Assembly (NCBI RefSeq): GCF_022581195.2
Contig: NC_061467.1
Coordinates: 6,882,001-6,946,000 of the forward strand
Direction of reading: 5' to 3'
DNA length: 64,000 nt
Source of the DNA: Helicoverpa zea
Lineage: Eukaryota; Arthropoda; Insecta; Lepidoptera; Noctuidae
The notes under the pieces were generated by a model that saw nothing but the letters and a program-made list of their open reading frames with translations, did no database searches and had not been told where the DNA came from. Below are positions 48,101 through 58,841 of this stretch, piece by piece; position 1 is the first letter of the stretch, and the number at the start of each line of letters is the position of its first letter. Position numbers and translations under genes: made by a program.

Positions 48101-51100
48101 GGCTTCCATGCTTATTGCATAGCTGCGCTCAGGTAGTTTAAGGCAGTTAATTGGACACAATTCCACTTTGAAGTATGCTTGGCTGTCATGTTATGTCACT
48201 ACCACATTATTAACTAAACCTGTCATGATGGTTGTCTAATTTTGTAACTAAGTACCAATCATGCCTTTTCGTTTTTTAAAGATTTCCTAAAATTAAAATT
48301 TTAAATCCACTAGTTACGTAACTGCTATCTGCCAAGAAACGGATCAGCTCAAATGTACATCGTCTATTAAATATAATTGATCTCTATTCGTCATTTATTT
48401 CGAATGGCTACTCAGTACCTACACGAGACATAAGGAAACCCTGTAATTGCCAGTAATTTGCATAGGAAGTAGTTATCAGAAAAAATACTGTTTTGCATCT
48501 TCAGAACATAGTAATAAACGTTTTATGATGTAGAGTCACACGTCAGTAAAGAGGTATTATAGAATTTGAATTTGAAGACGGTTTTGTGTTCAGTCAAGAA
48601 ATAAGCATTTAAGTACGTATGAAACCTTAAGTCCAATACTTACGGGACAATGGTTATAGCCGGTAACCTTAGTACACCGTACTACATGAACTCATCAGAA
48701 ATTATTACAGTATAAAATACTACTAAATAAATGTGAATATTGAAGAGTTTGGCTTTGAGGGTTGAATGAAGTAAGGCATTTGGCACATATAGACCTTACT
48801 TAACGTACTTTTATCCGTGTGATAGCAGTAATTAGCAGCCGGTTAGTAGTAATAGTAGTTAGTAGCCGAGATACGTGCTAAGTCGAGGGCGAAAGCTAAT
48901 GCATGAATAGTTTTCAGTTCATAATAATACATTTGTTAGGTACTACATTGATACACCACTTATATTGATGATTTAATTTCAGTTGGAACGCAATCTCTCA
49001 AACCCCGCATGGGCGAGAACATTCCGGGAACTAGTCAACGATTCGAGGACGTATTCTGATTGGCAACACTACGGGGCTCTGTTCGAAGGAGCGGATGACC
49101 ACGGCACTGCTCACATCGTCGTGGTCGCTCCAGACGGCAGCGTCGTGTCCGCCACCAGCACCATAAATTATATGTACCTAAGCTATGATATTATGTTCCA
49201 TCATCATCCCAAGCCCTTATCCCAATTTTATTTGGGGTCGACGCAGCATGTTTTCTCCTTCCATACTCTTCTAACTGCCGGCATCTCATAAGTAACATTC
49301 TTTCTTACCATATCGACTTTCACACAATCGATCCATCATTTCTTTGGTCGACCCCTTCCGGTATATCCGTCCATGCTCATACTCATCACCTTCCTCACAG
49401 CATGACACTCATTCCTCCACGTCACATGCCCATACCATAAAAGCCGGTTTCCACATAGGTTGTCCATTTTCACATACCTAGCTATAATATTATGTCTAAT
49501 ATTTAAAAATTGCTCATACCAATTGACGCTGTTGAAGGGGCATCGAGAGCGGGCTTACATATTTTTGACATAAGAATGACAGATTCCTCTAAGCCAGCTG
49601 AATGATCAAGTCAGCCAGTTGTTACAAGTCTGTTTAGAAAGCCAACTACTAATATCAGTGTGAAAACGCCCTCTGAATACAAAGTTTGGTTATTTTGAGA
49701 ACAAAGATGAGCCAAACCGTTGCCGGCTATACATTTGGTCATAGCAATGACAAGACAATTGATTCTGAATCGGAACAAATGTGTAAACAATATTAACAAA
49801 AGGCCTCTCGGTTTTCGATTGATACGGTCTGAAAGTTGTCTGTTTTATTTATAAGCCAAAGGAGATGGCCAAATTTTCATAGAAAAAAAACCCAGAATCG
49901 ACAGCAATGAAATGGTTACCAATAGGTTCTTTATGATAAACCTTTGATGGTGCCAAAAATTCCAGACTGAAATCCATGGGGTATAGGAGCTATTTCATAT
50001 TATCGCAAAAATAGGTTATGTTGAATATATGTTGATTTTAAAGATTATTAACATCAAAGGACATAAAAAAGCAAAGTAAACTAACATACAAGCCACTAGT
50101 AATAACCCCATAGTTTCAGAGTTGGCATGGGTGATTAAAAGGTCTTGTATTTAACCATTCCAGATGCAATTAAGCACCGACCTTACCTACTTGGAGAGGT
50201 TTCGCAGTTACATGCAACCTTCACAACTGGCTATGATATGTTTTTGGAGAAATTGTCTTTGAAAATCGCGCCATGTGACATTGTCAAATATAACAAATGA
50301 CTTAGCAATGCAAAAAGGTCCAATCACGAGTCTGCATTCAACTTCTAACGAACATCAAACAGTAAAAGTAAACTTTTTTGTGAACTAAAATCTTGATCGA
50401 AAAAACGTTATAAAAAGAGAACCCCATGGTTTTTAGATGATTTGAAATACTTTTTAAAATCCACAAATTATACTGAATCCAATCATACATATGAAGTTCC
50501 TGTCGACTCTGGGTGTTTTTTTGGCCATCTCCTTTTATATTTTAAAACGCTGAATCGTTCGATAATCTTATTCATCATCTCCATTGAATTAAGGCTACCG
50601 TCGTGTCCTGAAGTCATATCTTTATTTTCTAGCTTTGGTACAGCCCAATTCACAAAATGATCGACTTTTAACATTTACAGTTGGGGCAGTCAGCGACGCT
50701 CACGGAGCTTAGGCATCATGTTGAATAACGAGATGGATGACTTCGCGATTCCCAACACGGAGTCAGCATACGGTCTACCGCCTTCTCCTGCCAATATGTT
50801 GACTCCTGGTCTACAGCCTTTGAGCTCTATGGTCCCGAGTATTGTCATGTCAAGGAGTGGAAGCGTCGACTTGGTCCTTGGAGCCGCCGGCGGTACTAAG
50901 ATCACAACGCAAGTTGCATTGGTGGGTCTTTTTTCGTTTTGTTTGTTTAATGTTTTGCTTTACACACTTACAGCCAGTTTCTTCATCAAAAGTTAAAGCC
51001 AAAGTAAAAGTCAAAGTAATGTCTAAATTAAAAGTAACGGTCAAATTCAATTTTTCTATTAGTTTTGCTGTCACTTTAGCCTTGAAAAACCGAATTTGAC

Positions 51101-54100
51101 CGTTACTTTTACTTTAGACATTACTTTGACTTTAACTTTTGATGAAGAAACTGGCCGTTAGTCTTATTTAGCTGTCTGATACGATAAATGTTAAATATGA
51201 GGCTCCAACTTTCCAAGTTTGGTATCTAGGATGTAGACAGCAATTTGCTAATAGGTTGCCTGCCTTACCCCAGACACGAGACAGAATTTATTCTAGAAAA
51301 TGTCTATACCTACATCATGAGTTCGAATTGGTTTGGTGTTCCAGATGGCTCGGCATACAATATTAGAAGGCAGCGACCTTCCAGACGCTGTGCAGAGACC
51401 GCGCCTTCATCATCAGCTCTTGCCTATGGAAGTGCAGCACGAGGCCGACTTCAACCCGGTAAGACACTTGAGTAAAAAGGTTGTACTAATTACCAATCAT
51501 ACTTTTTTGGGTGAAATTGTTCCCATATTATGTTTATCGGTTTTGACACTCAGTAGCTATATGGGTACATTCTGCAGAAATTTCCTACAAGACAGTCCGA
51601 CTGCTCGGGAACCTCAAATATAATTCTCTCCGGAGCCTTTTTCCAGGCTTCCAGTCTAACCGGATTCAGCTGATTACCAGTGTTTTACAAGGAGCGGTCG
51701 GGAACCTCAAAGATGAATTTTTATATCTGTTTTGGATGCATTTCGAGCTCATTACGTCTGCAGTAAATTATGCAGCAAAGGCCCATTATTAACATTTTAT
51801 ATAACGATGTCAGAGAATGCAAGCAATCGCCCTACAGAGATATTGTTATGTCAACCTAAACGACCTTGACCATAATAGTTGTGGTAATGGTAATGAGTAC
51901 TTATAGTTAATAAAATACTGTTATATGCGTCCATAAAATTATACATAAGCATAAGCAGGTAATAGGTACCTTCGTATTAGTAAATTGGGATGTATTACGA
52001 GATCTTAGGTATTAAAGCAATTTCAAGCTTGTGCATACAAAAATTACATATTAATTAATTAGGTATGTGAATATTTATTTACGATCTTTTTAATACCAAA
52101 TAAGTGCCTAGGTAAATCCCTAGGCAGTACTCGGGTTTTTACCTCATTTCCATCAATTTCATTTCAAGCATACCTACCTAGTTCCAATTCTGAATCGTGT
52201 TAGTTCCGGCTACTTATAATAATCGTATGTATCATAGTGGGTGGTTTTGCATCGCAATGTAATGCTGTGTCACTTTTTCCATTTCAATAGATTTTCTATT
52301 ATTGTCCGCGAATAGGCCGTACATTTAGGTACCAACTGCCATCCGCTCTGACCACCTATCCGTCACGGTGGATAGCTTTTACAATGTAAGCATATTTAGC
52401 AGGACGATAAACATAATCCAAACTAATATTATAAATGCGAAAGTAACTCTGTCTGTCTGTCTGTCTGTCTTTCTGTCTGTCTGTCTGTCTTTTCTTCACG
52501 CCTAAACTACTGAACCGATTTGTGTGAAATTTGGTACAGACATAGTTTGAAACTTGAGAAAGGACATAGGATAGTTTTTATTACAAAAAATAAAAATAAA
52601 AAATAAAATTTATTACGGACATACAGTGCCATCTATTGGTCAAATGTCGAGCTGTTCCTATGCTCCGTAGATAGATGGCGTTAATCGCGCAATGGTGTCA
52701 TTACACGTGTTCGGTTCATGTTATTGTTTTAATTCATCCTGCGGGAGCGGGAACTTCTCAAAAATCCTGCGAGATCGGGAACTATGTGGGTAAACCCAAA
52801 AATCTGCCGGAAGTCACTATTCCACGCGAACGAAGTCGCGGGCAAAAGCTAGTACCTATATACATTTAGATGTGTACCTACCTACCTATCTGAATCAATT
52901 ACGTGACTTACTCAGAGACATTTAATGGTTTCTTAAGCCATTCCTTAGTGAAGGATTTGTATGACATTCCGTCACTAAGGAGTGACTTAAGTAATCATTA
53001 AATGTTTCTGAGTGGGGAGGTAAGTAAGTAGGGTAAAGCACTATAACCTCTTAAGTATGATTGTGGGTTCGATTCCAGGTCAGGCATGTACCAATGCAAC
53101 TTTTCTAAGTTTGTATATTGTTTATATTTTTCTAAGTATTTCTTAGACACCAAAAAACCGATTGTAGGTGAAAGAAAACTCGAGGGAACCTGGACTATTA
53201 AGTCTGAAATCACCAACCCGCATTGAGCCACGTGATTAACGCTCAATCCTAGTGTGAAAGGAAGCCTGTACCCAGGAGTGGGACGATAAAAATGCTGATG
53301 ATTATTATGAGACTGCATGTATATGATTTTTTTCATACAGCTCTGTAGTCGTCAGCTGAGCTTTGCTGGTGAGCTAAGCAGCGGTTATTTAGTTATCTGT
53401 GACGTTACATTGTTAATACCAATAATCAAAGAGAATACAAGGTATGTAAGATAAAACGCTAATAATTGGTATGTAACACGTGGATAATTTAGTGCTACAA
53501 AATTCCTGCGTGTGCTTAGATATAAAGAGAAATAGTTTTAATATGATTGTATTCTATTTGTGGTCAGATAATTTTCACCTATCTGTCTGATCTTAAGATA
53601 ATAATAATAAATCATTTATTTCGGATTCATCCTAAAATTACATCCATATTTGTTAGTAAAATTACAAGCTTATAAACTAGTGTTAGTAACTACTAATACC
53701 TAAAACATTTAAATCACAATAAATAATGAACTGGCAGGTTCGGTTGGACAGCTAGACGATTGCATGCAACCGTATCCAGCGTGCCAGTATCGGAGAGTCC
53801 CACCGATCCACCAGCGCGCGCAGAATGCTGTTGGGACTGTCGCGCGTGCGGCGCATGATAGAAGCGCACCGCTTGCGCATAATGGCAGCAAAGCCGTCTG
53901 TGCCAGCCGCCGCAAACATCGCGGAGGCGCTGCAGTGGCGCGGCAGCCCCATCAGCACCCGGAACGCGTTATTGTATTGAACGCGCAGATCGCTGTACGT
54001 CCGCTGCGTATAGTTAACCCACAGGGTACAGGTGTAAAAGGACTGACAGTATGCTTTAAAAAGCGCAACTTTGACAGTCCCTGTGCACCGTGAAAACCTG

Positions 54101-57100
54101 CGGGCCAACATGTTACAACGGACGGACAGCGCTCTGCGCTCCCTTTCAATATCCTCACTGTCCTTAAGATCCTCGGTGACCCAGTGGCCCAAATACTTAA
54201 ATTTTTCAACTTTATTTAGAGCTGTTCCACTTAGAGTGAACTTCGGAACGAATGTGTATCGCTTGTTGTCCGGTCTGAAAATCATTATTTCACTCTTTTT
54301 TGCGTTATATTTGAGCCCATGAGCCACCGCATAGGACTCACAAATTTTTAGGAGCTTTCGTAAGGCACCAATCGATGGACTCAGCAGCACCATATCGTCT
54401 GCGTAGCTGATGTTATTCACGCATACTCCATCTATATGACACCCTATGCCGGTGCTGCTGAGCTCATCGATCAGCCCATTGACGTACAGGCTGAACAACG
54501 TGGGAGAGGTCAGCCCCCCCTGCCTCACCCCGCAATCCAGCCTATATTCCTCCGAAAGAGAGCCTGCCCATCTTACACAATTCTTTTGCTTATTATACCA
54601 ATACATAAATAATAGCACAAATTCCCTAGGTAAACAAGTTTCGTCCTTTAATTTATCCCATAGAATATCGTACGATACTAGATCGAATGCTTTCGATAAA
54701 TCTAGGTAGCATGCATAGACTGGGGTCTTTCTACTCGTGTAGTATTGTACAGTCTGCTTGAGGCACAGGATAGCACTCTCGGTGGAAAGCCCAGGCCTGA
54801 ATCCAAACTGCGCGTCATTTAGCGAGACGTGTTTATCCAGGTGCTGACCAAGCAGACTGTCCAACACTTTGGCTATCACTGTGGCTAGTGAGATCGGTCT
54901 ATAGTTGTTTACATCCGATGTATCACCAGTTTTATTTTTAATGACAGGTACAACTATAGTGCGCATTAGATTATCAGGCAGATGAGCGTGGCCTAAACAC
55001 AGAGTAAAAAACATAGCAAGCACTCTGGGTAAGTGTACACCTGCGTGCTGCAGGTGCTCGATGCTGAGGCTGTCGTGACCCGGGGATTTACCCCTCACCA
55101 TGCCTTTGATCACCGAACGCACTTCCTTCGCAGTAAAATAAACACTACGTTCACCACCTTCCTCAGCATCGGGCTCCTGCCGCGCTGGCCCCAGAGGCGA
55201 GACCACTCTGAAATGGTGGGAGAACATAGTGGCGATCTCACTAGGCTCGTGCATTCCCGCCACGCTGACGGGGAGGCCCGGCTTATGATTCATTTTATTG
55301 GTATTTTTCCAGAACTGACCGAATTTTTTATTTGAGTGAAGTTCGGCAATAATATCCATTTTTATCTGTTCTTGGTTCTTTTGACACCACTTTAATTTTG
55401 ATTTAAAAGCGCGCCTTGTTGCACACATATCATCATAAAGACGTCCCGCCTCAGGCTTACCCCCATACAGCCAAGCCAGAAAACATATCCGAGCCCTCTC
55501 ATGAGCGCCTCGGACATGCCTATTCCACCCAGTAATGTGTTTACCTCTACGCTTTTCAGTAACATTATAACTACTTAAAGCGGCCTCCGACATTATACAA
55601 ATAATCTCGTCATACATGTTATCTAACAGGATTTTATGACTTTTGTTACAACACATATTATCTGAGCAACTTCTTAATTCTGAGGGAAAATCAATTTCAC
55701 GAAGTCTAGAGTGACATACACTATTATATTTCGCTATTTGAGTCGAGTCACGTTCGCCCCAGACTATTCTATTTATACAAACAGTGGGTATACAAATCTT
55801 AGGCTTAATCAAATTAAAATTACAACGTATAGATATGGGGTAATGATCAGACCAATAAGTATTATATAACACGCAGGCTGCGGACACGGACTGCCGCGCA
55901 TCACCTGTCACAAGACAGTGATCGAGCCAGCGCCGACAACCGTGCGCATCACTGACAAACGTATGACTGTCCGACGGCATAAGTTCTAGGTCTACACAGT
56001 ACCACGATTGTTCTGCACAAAAAGATAAAAGTTCGGTAGCAAATGACTCACCGGGGTGCGCATTGTAGTCCCCTAACATGAACACTGACTGTACATTGTG
56101 ACTGTCAATTATAGCTGTCATTTCACTAAGACACTCTGTGAATTCCACTAAGTTATCATTGGATTCGGTAGGCATATACACAGAAAATATTAAGATGGAA
56201 CGATCACTGAGCTCGATTTTTATCGCGGCGAGACGCACACTATCGCACTTTACTACGGTTACCGTCGGAAACGCAACCTTTCTCCACAGTAGGGCAACTC
56301 CGCCATAGGGCCTGCCGCGTAACACTCCTGCCGCTGTATCCACTGCAGAGGTACCCGTGCAGGCGAAGTCGTTGTCTATCGTGGCCAGGTATCCAAGGTC
56401 GTGCGGCATAAGCCACGTCTCCTGCAGCGCCACAACATCTGCCGAGCGACAAAGCTGCCGCACGCATTCCACTGACCTCGTCACATTTTTGCAGTTAAAA
56501 CTTATCAAGTTGATATTATTCATAAATTATTCGATTTGCCTATATTCTCGCTAGTCACACGGACATTTTCCTTATCACGTTTGATAATGTTAACAAATCG
56601 ACGATAGGCTACCAATATAATGCGTTGGTGTTTATGACTTCAGAGATTAATAAGATAGTGGATATCGGAACTATTAGGTACCTACCACATGACTTAGGAT
56701 GAGTTGCACTATTTAACGATAACCAAACCATAATCAGCCGTGACATTGCTTCCCATTGTCAAATTGGCGATTTGACAATTTAAATTGGTTCGGTTATTGT
56801 TATAGTGTGATGCGACTCACTGTAAGATATAAACGAATAATCCCCATCTTATGTGGATGCTTAATATTATGTGTCTGTGTAAATAGGTAGGAAGGTACCT
56901 CTATCTACCTAATTGCTAACACGTTTAACGCTAATTTGAGACAGCGGTTTAAGAACCGTTATTAGGAACTTATGTATTACAGATTACAGGTACGAGGAAT
57001 ACTTACTGTACTTAGGTACCTACTACAGAGTCGTTTTATGTACCTACTTACTACATACGTAGCCCAATTCACAAATGAATTGAGCCCAGTAAAGCCGCCC

Positions 57101-57708
57101 ATTTTTAAGACATTTAAAAGCATTGGGTAAAATTGTAGGCAGTCTACAGCCTATTTTAAAACGTATATGAATGTAACAATAAAAAATGGCAATGAAACTG
57201 GTTACTACAAAAATACGATTAACAGAAACTTGTCTTTTGATAAAACAAAACGTGTTTTTTTGTATCTTTATTTGAAATGTGTTTGATGCCTCAACGTTTT
57301 CCTTGATAGCACGCGGCTACACCTCAGTAGACATTAGCCTTGCTACTCAATGTCAGTCATCATTACTCATCATAGTATCGAAACTTAGCTAAAATTTTGG
57401 TATGCGGTGCGAATCATGTTACTCAACACTCTATTCTATAACTTCGATATATTTCTTGTCTTCAAGTTATAAATATGTCACGATAAAATGTGATATCTTT
57501 TAAGGATGAATGACAAATGTACAAGTATTAAAATATTATATTCTTTCATCAGGCAATCATCGCATCTCTACAAGCTAAAGGGCATGCGACCACGGAACTT
57601 GGACCAACGGCTGGATTCGCTGCAATGGTGGCAGCAGCCAGAGATTCCTACGGCTACTTGATACCACAGACTGATCACAGACGACCCGGTAGCATCGATG
57701 GATTCTAA
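45170..57708 (+). CDS. GGT1: Gamma-glutamyltransferase (GGT), 8 exons, start codon outside them
   Basis: Exons 45170-45340, 45645-46052, 46556-46756, 46972-47227, 48983-49173, 50681-50921, 51345-51458 and 57553-57708 join in phase to 578 residues plus stop. GGT is a membrane-anchored, extracellular N-terminal-nucleophile hydrolase that removes the gamma-glutamyl group of glutathione. It matures by self-cleavage before a threonine. A short basic tail (KTCKSRRW) precedes a type II anchor (about residues 10-30). Then come 'GTAVDAAIA', 'MGLGGGF', 'NARERAP', the nucleophile Thr388 in DDHGTAH (numbering with Met1), 'SATSTIN', 'NNEMDDF', 'GLPPSPANM', 'PLSSM' and 'GAAGGTKI'. All catalytic features expected are present. 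The first exon begins mid-codon and no in-frame ATG precedes it, so an upstream exon supplies the start. Introns hold SINEs, a LINE, MITEs and a Helitron-like copy. Confidence 0.93.
46110..46380 (+). repeat. Second tRNA-like SINE family
   Basis: 'ggcgtagtcgcatagtgcga' and box B-like 'cgggtttgattcccgggcag' followed by a body to 'gcgcaattaactgatatctt'. It lies in the second GGT intron visible here, 58 nt after the donor at 46053. It differs from the 3240/21110 SINE family. Confidence 0.6.
47264..47425 (+). repeat. SINE 3' half
   Basis: 'ggaaacctggactatatagt' to 'gaggcctgtgcccagcagtg' matches the 3' half of 21110-21405. It is inserted about 40 nt after the GGT donor at 47228. Confidence 0.65.
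49195..49450. repeat. LINE-tail repeat, second copy
   Basis: It begins 'catcatcccaagcccttatc' and matches 16485-16735. It starts only about 22 nt after the GGT donor at 49174. The long open frame running from the exon into it is a read-through artefact. Confidence 0.65.
50971..51157. mobile_element. Foldback MITE, Harbinger-like (copy 3 of 3)
   Basis: Arms CAGCCAGTTTCTTCATCAAA ... TTTGATGAAGAAACTGGCCG, TTA on both sides (50968-50970, 51158-51160). The core is inverted relative to copies 1 and 2, as expected for insertion in the other orientation. It lies 49 nt after the GGT donor at 50922. Confidence 0.8.
52419..52852 (+). mobile_element. Helitron-like element with GTCT microsatellite
   Basis: It starts near 'ccaaactaatattataaatg' and ends CTAG at 52849-52852. 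The hairpin CGCGA-acgaag-TCGCG lies just upstream. A (GTCT)n run is at 52450-52491. Same structural plan as 21765-21955. It lies in the last GGT intron. Confidence 0.65.
52910..53013. mobile_element. 104-bp foldback MITE
   Basis: 'actcagagacatttaatggt' is mirrored by 'atcattaaatgtttctgagt'. The inverted match continues inward through 'cttaag' and 'ccttagtga', leaving a short loop near 52960. No second copy in this window. Confidence 0.7.
53020..53305 (+). repeat. tRNA-headed SINE, near full length
   Basis: 'gtagggtaaagcactataac', box B-like 'gtgggttcgattccaggtca' and tail 'aggaagcctgtacccaggag' + 'tgggacgataaa'. Same family as 21110-21405. It directly follows the foldback MITE. Confidence 0.65.
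53598..56523 (-). mobile_element. Non-LTR retrotransposon (LINE), antisense in GGT intron
   Basis: It contains one long minus-strand frame (53752-56523) followed by about 150 bp of 3'UTR and an ATT-type tail at about 53598-53625. No ORF1 is found beyond 56523, so the copy is either 5'-truncated just before its endonuclease ORF or belongs to a single-ORF clade. No target duplication was identified. Antisense orientation to the host gene is common for tolerated intronic LINEs. Confidence 0.85.
53752..56523 (-). CDS. LINE ORF: AP-type endonuclease plus reverse transcriptase (923 aa)
   Basis: The protein nicks target DNA and reverse-transcribes its own RNA there. The endonuclease (about 1-235) shows E35 (QETWL), D152/N154 (GDYNAHPG) and the S225-D226-H227 triplet. 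The reverse transcriptase (about 470-760) shows 'NYRPISLATVIAKVLD', D608 (YLDLSKAFD), 'GVRQGGLTSPTLF' and the catalytic YADD at 707-710. The C-terminus is a thumb-like region and ends without an RNase H domain that I can see. The frame is free of stops. Clade (CR1/Rex1/jockey-like) cannot be fixed by eye. Confidence 0.92.
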   Translation of the reverse strand: MNNINLISFNCKNVTRSVECVRQLCRSADVVALQETWLMPHDLGYLATIDNDFACTGTSAVDTAAGVLRGRPYGGVALLWRKVAFPTVTVVKCDSVRLAAIKIELSDRSILIFSVYMPTESNDNLVEFTECLSEMTAIIDSHNVQSVFMLGDYNAHPGESFATELLSFCAEQSWYCVDLELMPSDSHTFVSDAHGCRRWLDHCLVTGDARQSVSAACVLYNTYWSDHYPISIRCNFNLIKPKICIPTVCINRIVWGERDSTQIAKYNSVCHSRLREIDFPSELRSCSDNMCCNKSHKILLDNMYDEIICIMSEAALSSYNVTEKRRGKHITGWNRHVRGAHERARICFLAWLYGGKPEAGRLYDDMCATRRAFKSKLKWCQKNQEQIKMDIIAELHSNKKFGQFWKNTNKMNHKPGLPVSVAGMHEPSEIATMFSHHFRVVSPLGPARQEPDAEEGGERSVYFTAKEVRSVIKGMVRGKSPGHDSLSIEHLQHAGVHLPRVLAMFFTLCLGHAHLPDNLMRTIVVPVIKNKTGDTSDVNNYRPISLATVIAKVLDSLLGQHLDKHVSLNDAQFGFRPGLSTESAILCLKQTVQYYTSRKTPVYACYLDLSKAFDLVSYDILWDKLKDETCLPREFVLLFMYWYNKQKNCVRWAGSLSEEYRLDCGVRQGGLTSPTLFSLYVNGLIDELSSTGIGCHIDGVCVNNISYADDMVLLSPSIGALRKLLKICESYAVAHGLKYNAKKSEIMIFRPDNKRYTFVPKFTLSGTALNKVEKFKYLGHWVTEDLKDSEDIERERRALSVRCNMLARRFSRCTGTVKVALFKAYCQSFYTCTLWVNYTQRTYSDLRVQYNNAFRVLMGLPRHCSASAMFAAAGTDGFAAIMRKRCASIMRRTRDSPNSILRALVDRWDSPILARWIRLHAIV

Positions 57709-58841
57709 ATTTAAAATAGGCTTAGTCATTGACTGATAAAATAGTATCTACTCTTGCAAACAGATCTTGTAAACATACTCTTTTATTTATTTAAACGGAG
57801 AAGTAATGAACTGGAACCTTCATCACATTGGATCACAATAGTTTTCATCCTTCACTGCAAATAACGCAAATATGTTAGTGTACGTAGGTATCTACTATTT
57901 ATTGGCTTCAATACCATTAAACAACATGATTTTTAAAACGTCTAAGTAGATAAGCTCTCCTGTTAAATACATAAAAAAAAATCAAATAACTTATAACTTA
58001 GGTACCTACCTTACGATCTTCTTTTCCAATAGTTTCATTTTCTGTAAATTCATTGGATAATTATAATCCAAGTGAAATCGATTGTGATATTATTATTTTA
58101 TAAAGGTGGATATTTCTGGTTGTAAGTATTATATCGTTATAGAATTTAATTAAGTTGCTGTGATGTTTAATATATTGTTATTCGTGAAATAAATGGTTTT
58201 GATGGTAGGTACAATGTATTTTTATTTCCCTTTTGCAAAAAAAAACAGCGTAGGAGAAAAATAAATCACAGTGGTAGCAAAAGTGCAACGAGCACGTCCT
58301 CCAAAAAAAAATGGTCACAGATATGGCTGAGCCATATGCTGCACTGCAATAGGCTGATGATCTGCCGAACAATGTCGGCCATGATATGGCCCTACCGAAA
58401 ATATTTGGCAAATATTACCGGTACATTAACACATTATTAAGCACATAATATAGCTACCTAGACTAGAGGTAGCTATATTGCCGGCCACCCACTGTTTTGC
58501 AGCTACATATTGCAAAACACAAATATGTAGGCCTTCTAGACGCGCCCTAACGAATACGAAACTGTTATTTGGCATAGAGTATTTATTGCTAATCTGTGGG
58601 GAAGCCAAAAATTTCGTGTCCAGCTAATGTCAATGTCAGTCTGTCAACTGTCACGTTAGTATTGTCAAATTTTCGCGCCTCCCGGCAAAAAGAAATCGGC
58701 AGCCCCGTTCGTTACATTATTGCGTCTAAACAATTTCAATATATTAAATATTGATTATCAGTTGTTATCTGGTTATGCTTGGATTGTTGTTATAATAATA
58801 TCTAGATCGTGGTTGGAAAGGCATCAGACTATCAAAACAAA
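57709..58841. other. GGT 3'UTR and RPA1 upstream region
   Basis: After the GGT stop codon (57706-57708) the first good poly(A) hexamer AATAAA is at 58188-58193. The remaining 650 bp before the RPA1 ATG must contain its promoter. I see no TATA box. The two genes are in tandem, 1.1 kb apart. Confidence 0.45.

Noticed and set aside
48983..49291. Extended open frame past the GGT exon at 49173
   Set aside because: The catalytic exon ends at the GT at 49174, where phase matches the next exon. Beyond it lies a LINE-tail repeat.
50971..51157. Lys/Val-rich coding-like stretch after GGT exon 6
   Set aside because: It is a foldback MITE in the intron. The frame is open only because of the repeated 'aaagtaaaagt' motif.
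53764..56554. Plus-strand frames across the LINE (e.g. 53764-54093, 55033-55335)
   Set aside because: They are antisense shadows of the 923-residue endonuclease/reverse transcriptase frame.
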